In this document: piece by piece, positions 49,610 to 60,532 of the stretch
Position numbering within the stretch: the first letter of the stretch is position 1
Layout of the letters: each line of letters opens with the position of its first letter
NCBI GenBank assembly: GCA_020650975.1
Contig: JAIPMN010000605.1
Coordinates: forward strand, 8,287-72,286
Length of the DNA stretch: 64,000 nt
Source of the DNA: Apostichopus californicus
Lineage: Eukaryota > Echinodermata > Holothuroidea > Aspidochirotida > Stichopodidae
Reading direction: 5' to 3'
Translations under genes and position numbers: made by a program
Notes under the pieces: generated by a model
The model's database searches: none
What the model was told of the DNA's origin: nothing
Seen by the model: the letters and a program-made list of their open reading frames with translations, nothing else

Positions 49610-52600
49610 TGCACTATATGAAAGACTACTACACGACTACAACTTATTCCAAACCATCTAATTAGAGTCTATGAAACCTATGTTTAAAACAGTAGAAGAA
49701 AGTGAACGAGGGACGTAATCAGTTCATGGGTAGACTGCCGTAGGACCACAGCTGGAGGCCACAAAGGTTCTACAATTAAACCAATTTGCTTCCCCCCTTT
49801 GTGCGCGACAAGCGTATTCGCTTACTTAATGGGGTAGATTGGTACGCGGACCACAACATTAGCGGAATTTTTTGGCAAAGTGCTCTCCAATATTTTATTA
49901 AAACGAGGGTGTGTACGCCTGGTGGCAAAATGCTGCGGCGAACATTGAAATGAAAAGTTTCGTGACTAATTTCTTTTAATTTTTTTATGCCCTCCGCCCC
50001 AGTAAGAGTTTATTACAGTGATGACCAAAACTCCAACGTGCACACACTGAAAGATGTATGCGTAGAATTGCTCCGGACCGAACGGATTGCTACGACGAAG
50101 TTTCGTCGACGTGTAATTGCTGAGAGTTACTATAAGTAGTTTGACACGAAGAACATCGTTACGAGATTGAATACGACTAACTCTGGTGACATCCTCTGAA
50201 ACAATGCGCAGCAGAAAAACAGCTTTAGCCTTCTTGGGTGAGCTTCAAGACTTCCTCCCTGTAATATTCAAATTTAGCTCTTTACATAACTGCTATACAC
50301 ATGTTGACATCCAATGGTATCAATCTCAATAAGTCACTGGAGATTATATCTCCTTCAGTAGTGTGGTTAATTTTTACATTAGTCAAACCCACAAGCCTTA
50401 AACCTATTTTATATTTCTCGTGGTCACCAGCTGTGACAGAATTTCACAGAATAATAACTAATAATGCTTTATATACGGAGGGAAGGCAAATTGTCCTGTT
50501 AAGTAGTTCATCCTTCTCTCTCTGGGGAGAGTACTCTTGTTTGAATAGCTCCACTTTATGAGTGGGAAGAGAAAAGAAGATTACGATAACAAGATGGAAA
50601 ACGCAAACAGCTAATTGGTGGAGAAATGCCAGGCTCTGCAAAATCCATGAATAACAGTGGCAGTATATCGGCATCAGAAATCTAAGAGTGAGATGCAGGT
50701 GGAGTGGGGGGGGGAGGGGGGAATATGTTTAACGAACACACATATTTATGTATTCTGATATAAAGTTCTCATTCGACTACTCATAAATATATATTACGTG
50801 CCGACCATACGCATGCATTACGAGTAGAAAACCCTGCGAAAAATCTTACGGGGTACAGGTAGGACCCTTGCAATGTCATGTGTGAATTAATTCATGGTGT
50901 CCCACACCCGGAGTCTATGCATGCTATTAGTTTTTCAATACCGCCTGCATTTCCTTTCGGGGAAACATTTCATACTTTAGTTTGGTTCTCTTTCGTTGTT
51001 AGAGTATTAGCGATATGTATACGGCATCTACTCGGCAACTTTATGTGCGTATCAAAGCCTTCCAATCGATGATTGTCCACAGGATATTTAATTGTCAGAT
51101 CAACACGTGAGCAGTTTTATATGACAGAGCAACTATGGAATGGCCTTTGACTGCCAAAACTTAGACAGACCACACATAGATCACATTTCCTATACATGCA
51201 CGATTGTGGGCTAAACCATAAAAATAAAAAAATTGGTTTGGCTTTGATAACCTTATTACCTAAGCTAGGAGCAGGATACCTGGATGGCATTTCTCTGATA
51301 TCAGCTTTGTGGAATGCTTTTCTGTCCTACTTAATACAGACACAGCGCCGTCATCGTTGTTCGTCTTATTGTCTATATACCGCAGAAAACGTGGTTATCT
51401 TCATGAGTACTAGAGAATTCATGATAAACCCAGCTACAAGCTAGTTTAGACTTTCACATCCAAGTACAAGCAAGGAGCTCAGTCGCATGCAGTGGTATAA
51501 CAAGGTATATGAAGCTGCACCTGATAGGCACTATAACTGCCATGTTCGCATATAACGTACACCGTACAACCGTACAACCGTACACTCAGTTTTTCGAATG
51601 CAACTTTAATCCACAGAGCCTTGACATTTCCAAATGGGTTAAAATTGCTAGTACAGAGAAACAAGAAAACAGCAGGTTTGTATCTTGAGGCACTTTCATA
51701 GATTATTTCATCCATTAATACCCAAAACTATACAGTATTAACGTTTCAACACAAGCACCGAGTTAGGTAAATGTTTTTCCCTGCTTTGAGCGAGCATGTT
51801 GACTTGAGAACTTTATAAATCTATCACATTCTGATGGGATTTGATCGATCAGTGAAATCACCTAGCTATTAAATGATAGAACTGAATAAAGGAAGATCTG
51901 TGCTCTTAGCATCGCAAAGTTTAATACCTTATATATCTCATATCCTACTGATGTTTTATGGTGTTATAGTTCATAAATGACATCACAAAGCAACCAAAGA
52001 CATGCAGCTAAAAGGAAGAGATTTTGTCACCTTTTATTTGACACTATGACATTCAAACATTGACAAAATGTCACCTCCATGGAGTCAGATCCCAAACGAA
52101 AGGACCAGTATTTTTCATAGCTGCCTGGGGGACCTGTGATCTCTATAAACACAGTTAAGACAAAAATGATGGTTAGGTTTACTTCTCCTCTAACGTTCCT
52201 ATCAATTTCTGCTTCAAAAGCTGTACTCTGCGTTTTGTAAATCTCTCGCGCATAAAATCGTGCAAACGTACCTCGATGACAGGTGCAATAAGGAGTTGTT
52301 TGAGGTGAATTACAATTTTTGCGACATTTACTTTCTGATACGGCCTAATACTCATCCAGTATTGCATGGCATCGCTATGTAATACTGGCAGCTTACCTAC
52401 ACCAGTGCAAAGATGTACGTAGCAATTTTTGTTACACAGGAGCCACATTATTTTGTAAGAGAAAGTAGAACCGCCTTTACAAGACGTCTGTACAAAATTT
52501 GAACACTGAATTACTCCCTGAGGTACTGTATATATAGACTAGCAATCAAGCTTACAATTTTGTTTGTATGAACTTGACCAAAGTTGATCGGCCATTAAAG

Positions 52601-53681
52601 AAGCAAACTTCAAAGTACCGAATTCCTTATCTTGATGAATACTCAAATCTGAGATGTGGATATATAATTTTCCAAATTTAAACTGTGCTAATCGTGTTTA
52701 ACAAAAATTGACAATGAACGCCCCAAACGATCGGAATGGCAGGTTTGAGTATATTTAGGTAAATGATTCTGCCTGCTCCCACCCTCCCCCCTCCCACAAA
52801 AATTAAATTTGTAGCTCTGGTGTTTTTTTTAAAGCAATAGCCATTGAATCAGCATAGTAGTGCAAGATAAAAGACAACAGGAATATTTGACCACTCATCA
52901 ATGCTGCAAACCTGCACGAGTGCATTGTGGGTATATTCATTTCAAAACTCTCACTATACTCATTTTCCCTTCTAAACTGACCAGCTTCCAAATTTCAAAG
53001 TTATTTGAACAGAAAATGAAAAGCTGCAAAAGGCTTGTAAGGCTTCATTGGTACCTGTAGGTATGCCTCAAATAAAGTATGGTATAAATCTATCCATCCA
53101 TCCATCCGTCAGAGTCCAATCATAGCACAGATCGGAAACGGAAACGACTAATGAAGCAAAACTGGTCTTTTTCTTTATATAGAAATCTTGAACTACTGTA
53201 GATATCATTAATAGCTTTGACATTCAACCATCCCGGGACGACCTTGACAAGTCCCAAGCGAGATTCCCTTCAGTTAACTGACCGCTTCCTGTAGAAGTGA
53301 CCATTCACCTTTGTCAACCTCTTTGCAATTAGGTCTGCTGGTACACTTTGGATTGCACTGCATGCATTTTAGTGCCTGGAGCCTTAGAAATATTGATGGT
53401 ATACGCCACAAAAGGGAAAGGGTATTATTTACCACAGCTACCTCTTTAAATCATAAAATATGAAACCTGCCTGGCACTTACTTACATCCTTACATTCTTA
53501 CATCTTGAAACTCATCAGAATTCATTTACAAGAAAAGAACAGGAGCAACGAAACCAAACCATACATGCATGCCTACTCTAAAATTCTTCGTGTAGAAATG
53601 ATTCTTGTGACGAAAGGAGGAAGGTTTGAAATATACCGTATCTCACCAAAAATTTGAGATAAAAGTGACTTCATATCTTAC

Positions 53682-53786
53682 CTCATAAAAGTCTTTATTG
53701 GCAACAGATTTTAAAGCACTGATCCACTCCTCCATTTCCTTTCTAGTATAGGCACACAGAATCAAAGATCGGAATGGTGTGATTAC
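53682..53786 (-). CDS. DGKH: DGK exon 3: C-terminal part of PH domain
   Basis: The exon encodes 35 residues, [18 protein letters not shown] followed by [17 protein letters not shown]. It carries the invariant PH-domain tryptophan in the C-terminal helix. Human DGK eta has IITPFRRLMLCAENRKEM at the same place. The acceptor is TTTGACAG, the donor is GTAAGA, and both ends are phase 0. The first 36 nt with the acceptor are copied upstream in an array of about 172-bp units. Confidence 0.96.
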
Positions 53787-54310
53787 CTGTCAAATAATGG
53801 AACGATCTAGAATAATTTACAAAATGAAAATATTCATGCATATATGCATTGTATGAACTTTCAATCATTTGGTTTTTAGGGAAACCTAAAAGTCCACTTT
53901 TTTAATTATATATGTTTTCGTACAGGCAAACAGATACCAAAGATCGAAATGGTGTGATTACCTGTCAAATAATGGAACGATCTATAATTTACAAAATGAA
54001 AATATTCATGCATATATGCATTGTATGACCTTTCAATCATTTGGTTTTTAGGGAAACCTAAAAGTCCACTTTTTAATTATATATGTTTTTGTACAGGCAC
54101 ACAGATATCAAAGCTCGAAATGGTGTGATTACCTGTCAAATAATGGAATGATCTATAATATACAAAATGAAAAATTCATGCCTATAGATGTATTATATTA
54201 CCTTTCAATTATTTGCTTTTGAAGGAAAACTACAAGTCCACATTTTAATCCTCTATGTTTTTGTATAGTCCTGATCACAGATATCAAAGATCCTAAAGGT
54301 GTATCAACCA
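53751..54310 (-). repeat. About 172-bp array spanning the exon 3 acceptor
   Basis: The true acceptor with the first 36 nt of exon 3 (53751-53786) is followed, upstream in transcription, by copies starting near 53925 and 54096 and a decayed fourth near 54268. Both full copies keep TTTGACAG|GTAATCACACCATT, so they present two intact decoy acceptors joined to genuine exon sequence. Confidence 0.93.
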
Positions 54311-54419
54311 CATATTCTATAATAGAATTTTTTTACTCTTGAGAATAATGTATTATAACATGAAGGAACCGCATGAAACGTCAGTCCACATCTTAAAAAG
54401 AAAATAAAATATCTGCAAT

Positions 54420-54450
54420 GGGGGGGGGGGGGGGCNNNNNNNNNNGGGGC
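54420..54450. other. Assembly gap (10 N) inside a poly-G run
   Basis: Fifteen G and a C precede the N run at 54436-54445 and GGGG follows, so the gap is a homopolymer failure. It lies in intron 2. Confidence 0.9.
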
Positions 54451-55169
54451 TGATGGATGGCTTAAACATTACATCCTGTCATATAATGGAATGACAAAAG
54501 CTATGCGTACAGTACCTCACACAATACTGTGGTTATATAGCCTATATATGTTAAAATATGCAACGGTCAAACAGGAATTCCCCCCAATACTAATAATAAG
54601 TCAAATAATTGTCCACATACACCATTTAATAGCTATGCACCCTCAAAAACATACCATATTAGTGTAATATTTACATTTAACTGTCCTCAATGGCAACATG
54701 ATTGGAAGAGACAAACCCTTCCACCACACTACTGCTGAAGATCATTTTCTAATTCTTTAATACTGCTCATGCTACTCTTTGGGATCAGATCGATGACCAT
54801 TAACGTAATATCTCTCTGATGATTTTTTTTTAATATTCACAGCATTATTTCATATCTATTAAAGCCTTCAATAGCTTTCCATCATCGAGAAACTTAATGG
54901 TGAAGCTTCTTTTTTATCTTCTCCAAACAATTGATACAATTCGTTAGTATCCGTTCTAATTTCCACAGAATCCTGAAACTACCCTAAAGCAGACCTCCCA
55001 GTGGCTCTTCAACAAAACAAAGGTTTTGAAAGGTTTTGAAGGTTTCGCTTAGAGGTCTGCTATAGTGAAAAATTAACCCTCATCATGGTCTTAGTTCCGA
55101 TGACGTAGCTGAGAAATGAGTGACACATTAATGTTGTGTGACTCTTCTCAACATTTACCTTTCTTAAAC
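54451..55169 (-). other. Intron 2, middle part
   Basis: AT-rich; nothing recognised. Confidence 0.7.
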
Positions 55170-55760
55170 CATGCACCTCAGTAAACTCACCCTGAATGTA
55201 TTGTTAACATTACCATGCACCTCAGTTAAAACCAGTAAACTCACCCTGAATGTATTGTTAACATTACCATGCACATTAGTTTAAACCCAGTACACTAGCC
55301 CTGAATGTATTGTTAACATTACCATGCACCTCAGCTTAAACCCAGTAAACTCACCCTGAATGTATTGTTAACATTACCATGCACCTCAGCTTAAACCCAG
55401 TAAACTCACCCTGAATGTATTGTTAACATTGCCATGCACATTAGTTTAAACCCAGTAAACTCACCCTGAATATATTGTTAACATTACCATGCACCTCAGC
55501 TTAAACCCAGTAAACTCACCCTGAATGTATTGTTAACATTACCATGCACCTCAGTTAAAACCAGTAAACTCACCCTGAATGTATTGTTAACATTACCATG
55601 CACCTCAGTTTTAACCCGGTAAACTCACCCTGAATGTATTGTTAACATTACCATGCACCTCAGTTTAAACCCAGTAAACTCACCCTGAATGTATTGTTAA
55701 CATTACCATGCACCTCAGTTTAAACCCAGTAAACTCACCCTGAATGTATTGTTAACATTT
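55170..55760 (-). repeat. About 55-bp array spanning the exon 2 donor
   Basis: Ten copies lie directly downstream (in transcription) of the true exon 2 border at 55739. On the minus strand each reads AATGTTAACAATACATTCAG, G, then GTGAGTTTACTGGGTTTAAA and CTGAGGTGCATGGT. The first 21 nt equal the 3' end of exon 2. Nine of the ten keep the GTGAG donor; one has lost GT. Confidence 0.95.
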
Positions 55761-55819
55761 TTGGTACTGTTCTCCGCCACGCTGAGATCTCTCAGGTCAA
55801 CTTCCTCGAAAATATGGGA
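55739..55819 (-). CDS. DGKH: DGK exon 2: middle of PH domain
   Basis: The exon encodes 27 residues beginning SHIFEEVDLRDLSVAE and ending STKNVNNTFR. It matches the human DGK delta segment IIFDEVDLTDASVAE...STKNVNNSF. The acceptor is TTTGCAG, the donor is GTGAGT, and both ends are phase 0. The last 21 nt of this exon plus the donor are repeated about ten times immediately downstream in the intron (see the array at 55170-55760). Confidence 0.95.
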
Positions 55820-58800
55820 CTGCAAAGCAGAAGAAGATTGATGATGAAATCATAAACGGTCTCTGAAGTCGTTTTCACAAACTTCAAGGATGTGTTGTAT
55901 ATAAGTCGTAAATTAAAGTCATATTTTTTTTTTTTTTTTTTTGCAGCTCCAAAACTTTCAAGATGTTTGGGAAAGCAAAGGAACTCTCTAGTGTCCTTTG
56001 GAATTAAGTTAGGATATGTAAAATTATAAAAACTCTATTTGGAACTAATAATGAGACGGCACTTTTTACAACATCGCCAGTGTTTTAATTAACCTACGTC
56101 CTACATAACTGCCGTTATGCATGGTTACATTACCATATCTCTCTGTGTTCGGTCGTTTTAGTCATATTCAAAGCAACCGAATACTACTCAAAATGAGATT
56201 GTATTTGATCAAACTAAAATGTAATTGTTAAATATTTTAAGAAGCGACTAATTAATAAATTTGATTTAGATCCTCAACATTTCGTCATCTGGATATTTAC
56301 TTAAATTACACGTTAGTGTTGTATGGTCACACGTCCTCACGAAGGTAACCTGGAAAATTTTCAAAGAGATTAAAGTTTCACTTTGAAAATGATTTTAAAT
56401 TAAACTTTGGGTATTCAGGAGATTATATTACTGAATACTGATATTGTTATGAGTTTTTAGTATTTCATTATTACATTTTATGAAAAAACCAAGTATGTGT
56501 TCATATTGTGTAAGATAACCTAATTTTAATTAATACACCAGGATTTTGTCATTTTGCCAATAACAAGTAAAGTCAATTGCATTTTCCTTTCGGTAGACAT
56601 TACGAATATAAACACATGATCAAGAATGGAGACGGTCTTCGGTAATGCAAGTCTTCATAATTTACATACGTAAGTCCCTAATTATCACTAATCAACAGCA
56701 ATTATTATTGGGCTGCTCCTATGAGACTGTATTGTAGTAAACTAATGTGTGTTGTAATGGTCAAAAATATTACCAAACTGGTGTGAAGTTGATTGTAGCC
56801 AGTAACTTTTTTAGGAACAAGCTTGCATTTTTTTTTTTAGCAATTGGCTTAAAATTGTGAAATTCTAGGCCTGCCAAATCACTTGTGAGGTATGATAACT
56901 GTATGTATACACCTCAATAACTCCCGATATGACATGTGTGAATTTTCTGCATGCCTTTTTAAAGAAATGATATGCAGCATGAAAAATATGCCAACAGAAA
57001 TAGACCTCTGGTGTAAAAAAGGTTCAACCTTTTTCAGAATTTCATTTCCTGTGATGTCCCTTTTCCTTCACAAAACTTCAAATTTGTTCCACTTTGACAG
57101 ATTTGCTATTTCAGTCTTTGGAAGAGAGGTGTGAATAATTAAACCATCCTTGATAACATATCTCCTGTCCCATCAATTCGATGCCAATTCCCTTTGTGGT
57201 TCTTCGATCAGAACGGACAGTTCTTTAATTTGCATGATATGTACCATGGCCCTCGGCTATAGAAGTTATCAAAGCAATTTCCGGCATACATGTTACTCGG
57301 ATGCTGATAACTTCACCTTTGTTTTTTATGTAATCTTGTCGGAAGGCTATAAGTTTGTCAAGAAATGTTTCGGAAGTTAAAATAAATAACAAAACTGTCA
57401 GACGGTGATAAAAGTACTTATTTTCCTTCGGTGTGCACAACAAAAAGAAGATACCACTGGCAAGGCAAAACCAGATATAAACCTGAGCACTTGACAATGG
57501 GGGGGGGAGCTTGCACAGGCAGGCGGTTTCCAGCCCCCCCCTCACGAGCAGTCACGATGCATGGGAGAAACAACAGTACCCGTCCAAATGCAGTCTGATT
57601 AAAGAAACCACTATGCAAAAGTCAAAAGCCAGAATTGTTTGTAAACAACTTTTATAAAAAATGCAGAAAAGTCTTTTTCTGTTTTAATAATTAACGCAGC
57701 AGTTTTGCAATCAAGTTGAAATTTCACAAATTCTTTTTTTAACAATTTGCAAACCAGAAATACTATATGAAGGGAATTTCCCTCCCGTACAAAAAACCAC
57801 AAAAGTGGCAATTCTGAAAAGGTTGAGAGAATCTGGTTCCTGGTGGGGTGTATTGAGCATGGAATATGAAATGGTTGTGAAGTAGATACTCTAACTGCTT
57901 ACACAATGCTGTAACGCACGCATGCCTTCAACCTGATTTAAACCGATAATCGGGGGAAAATTTTAACATTTAATACTACAAGGCAAACAGGTGTGATGTC
58001 ATAGTAGAATACTGACATCCAAAATATATTATTTCTACCAAATTTTTCACTTTTTTTGACCATGGATTGGATGAGCAGTTCCAATTTAAATACCTATAAA
58101 GGCTGGTTGGATCATGTGAAGTAATTTACTTACAAGTCATATACAATGACTGTGTATAGTGTACGTATCAATTCATATTGAGATCTTGCATATGTAACAA
58201 GTTTGAAGTTGCAGAAAATTGTAGGAAAACACATAAAATAAACCTTAAATAGGAATCATTGAAACGAAAAATGTCACCGAAATTAACAGAATGTCTCTGG
58301 TTTTTTTATCCGATCAAATGTAAATTTCCCTTTGAAACTATGAAATATCCTTCCAAGTAGACATCAGAAAGTGACGTTGGAAGATCTCTATAATCAAGAG
58401 GTCTCCTTAATATGGACGGAAGGCAATCCAAGGTCTCATGACACAAATTAAGTTTTGATTTAGCTTGCAGAGTATTGATTGGCTAAACAGTTGTTCGATA
58501 ACCCTTTGCAATAGCTTTAAAATATATACTGTGGTGTGTGTTGAAAGACCAGTAATGGAACTTAAAAAAACTTTAATTTACATCAGCGCACTGGAAGAGT
58601 GGTTATAACATTTATTGGTTGCGAGTGACTGCATGCGCAGCAAGACTCTATTTATAGACTCTGAAATGAAATTTCCAACTGTAGGCGACAAATTAATCCC
58701 CTCTGGAATTTAATCAAACTTGTTAATTACGGTGGGGAAATGTTATTTGGTTTAACTAGACGTCATTCCATTTTATTTATTAACTGCATTTTAATTATAC

Positions 58801-60469
58801 TGTGGCAAAGTAATAGTGAAATTTTCACTGATCATGCAATCTACATTATATCTTTGTCAATCATATATCAACTGAGGCACGTACTACAGGGCATTAAAAA
58901 TTAATGTACTGTTAAATATAGATTTATTTCAACCTTAGCAATCTAAGATTAGAAAAAAAAGAAAAAAAGACGACGATTGAGTTTGAACGGAAACACTTTA
59001 AATACCTCTGCTTTTCTTCATTTTATTTTTTTTTAAAATTTGGTTTTGTTTGACTTTAAAAAAATTGGTAATCAGATAATTCAATTATAAACTGATTACC
59101 AAAAATGAAAAAAATCAGCTAAAACATCTTTATATTTCCCTAAAATATGGTATGCTCACAACGTGTCCCCAGAAATTATGTTGGTTTCGTTTGACTTTTA
59201 AAAATATAATAATCAGATAATTCAATTATAAACTGATTACCAAAAATAAAAAAAATCCGCTAAAACATGTTAATATTTCCCTAAAATATGGTATGCTCAC
59301 AACGTGTCCCCAGAAAATGATGTCGCTTTTGAAACCAATAAATTTGCATTCACAATTAAGGAACTGGACTGTATATTCCCACCTCACTCATCAGTGTATT
59401 AAACCTACATAGATAGATCTTTCCTTCAGCAGAAAACTAAGACATCCCCCTTTCCAGCTAACGATATCGTCCTTGTCAATCGATTAAATCTCTCAGCTCG
59501 TTTTGACATTTGCCAAGTCTGACAGTTACATTGGTTAATACCAGAATTATGCCAAACAATGTAGACCGTGGAATGATTTTACGCTAGACCTCACAGATCA
59601 TCTCAACTTATTTCCCCCCCCCCCCTTTTCTTTCTTGTCATCTTCTTTAACTTTCCTCTGACTTGTCACGGCAAATTATAATCTCGTCTACTACGAGGCC
59701 TGAAGAACCTAATGAGAGATACATCGCATTTTGATATTGCCCGCCAGGGACGTCGTGGCCGAGCTCTATTTCAGACTGTCTAGTAATAAAAGGCTGACCA
59801 GTCTTTCGAGTCATCAAAACCTGTCATGAGATTTCAGTTCACCCCTCGACCAACTTGTCAAATGCATTTCAAGAACCGGATATTGAAACACGCTTCACGA
59901 CTGTTCGTCATCTCAGCGCACATTATTGGAAAACTTATCTTCTCCCCCAACCCCCCACCCCTCCAAAGACTTCTGGGACAGTAAGAATTGGATATAAGAT
60001 TGATGTAAGTGGGTGGAAAGGCAAGAGCACACCAAAGTGAGGCACCGATTCAGAATTTGGGATGCAAAAATCCCAACTTCATTTTACATTCATTACCCTC
60101 TGGAAATGCACATCCTTCACAACTTCTTTACAGTCAGATTCGACCAGATCTACAACAGGATTTTAGCTGGAATATCAAGGTTGTTCGAAGCAAGGCAGTT
60201 CATTCTACTTTCCATTATGGCTGCCTATAAAAATTGAATTATTGACTGACTGATTTCCAATGGAAGTTTATTATTTAATGAAGTTTTCAAGTACATGTAG
60301 CATTTTAGCATTAGAAAGTTTCTCATTATGAATATCGATGGAAACCTGCAAAAATGCAAACAACTGAGGGTTTGGATTTGGAGGGGGGGGAGGGGGGGGG
60401 ATTGTCCTAACACCTTTATTTCATACCAAAACAGTCATCAAGACAATCAATTCACAAAATTTGACTTAC
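55820..60469 (-). other. Intron 1 (4.65 kb)
   Basis: AT-rich with poly-T (55925-55942), poly-G/C runs (57500, 59614) and one 145-bp duplication. No gene recognised. Confidence 0.75.
59045..59325. repeat. Tandem duplication, about 145 bp, each copy with a hairpin
   Basis: TTTGACTTT...TCCCCAGAAA occurs at about 59048-59177 and 59188-59315. Each copy contains GGTAATCAG/ATAATCAG facing CTGATTACC across about 15 bp, so it can form a short stem-loop; the first copy pairs over nine bases. Confidence 0.85.
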
Positions 60470-60532
60470 GTTGCTCTCTTTTGCATAGTAAAGCTTTGAG
60501 CCTTTCAACTTGAAGTAACGTCTCCGCCACCT
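60470..60532 (-). CDS. DGKH: DGK exon 1 of those visible: N-terminal part of PH domain
   Basis: The exon encodes 21 residues, RWRRRYFKLKGSKLYYAKESN, of which RYFKLKG...LYYAK is the second and third strand region of the PH domain in DGK delta/eta. The acceptor is a pyrimidine-rich TTCTTCAG and the donor is GTAAGT. It starts and ends in phase 0. The upstream exon, which should encode the residues around KEGMLTKQ in the human protein, is not visible up to 64000, so that intron is at least 3.4 kb. Confidence 0.93.

Larger units (their letters stand above)
37201..53681 (-). other. Intron 3 (16.5 kb), between PH and C1 exons
   Basis: Contains the two candidate alternative first exons, MITE copy 2, dispersed repeat b, the 37-bp array and several short tandem duplications listed separately. 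Other stretches are AT-rich with homopolymer runs (46830, 47990, 50707) and no gene that I can support. A minus-strand frame of 89 codons at 52179-52448 is considered and rejected. Confidence 0.75.
215..60532 (-). other. DGKH: Type II diacylglycerol kinase gene (DGK delta/eta/kappa type), internal part, 23 exons
   Basis: The enzyme phosphorylates diacylglycerol to phosphatidic acid with ATP, ending DAG signalling and starting PA signalling at membranes. Domain order read from the exons is PH, C1, C1, DGKc, long linker, DGKa, helical C-terminal region; this order with a split catalytic region defines type II DGKs. Diagnostic strings are YFKLKGSKLYYAK (PH), [17 protein letters not shown] (C1a), [19 protein letters not shown] (C1b), [29 protein letters not shown] and [16 protein letters not shown] (DGKc), and [19 protein letters not shown] (DGKa). 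All 23 exons have GT-AG borders and compatible phases, totalling 1111 codons. The human paralogues are about 1200 residues, so only the N-terminus and the SAM end are missing, beyond the window edges. The resemblance to DGKH over DGKD (for example [13 protein letters not shown]) is by eye; an invertebrate gene may be co-orthologous to all three vertebrate paralogues. Confidence 0.96.

Noticed and set aside
52179-52448. Minus-strand frame of 89 codons (starts MWLLCNKNCYVHLC) with an internal GTAAGC donor, considered as a third alternative first exon
   Set aside because: The donor would leave phase 1, which does not fit exon 4 (phase 0), and the peptide has no family features.
55170-55760. Possibility that the regular repeats here and at 26.2 kb are CRISPR-like arrays
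   Set aside because: There are no unique spacers; units are contiguous tandem repeats in a eukaryotic intron and include coding sequence of the neighbouring exon.
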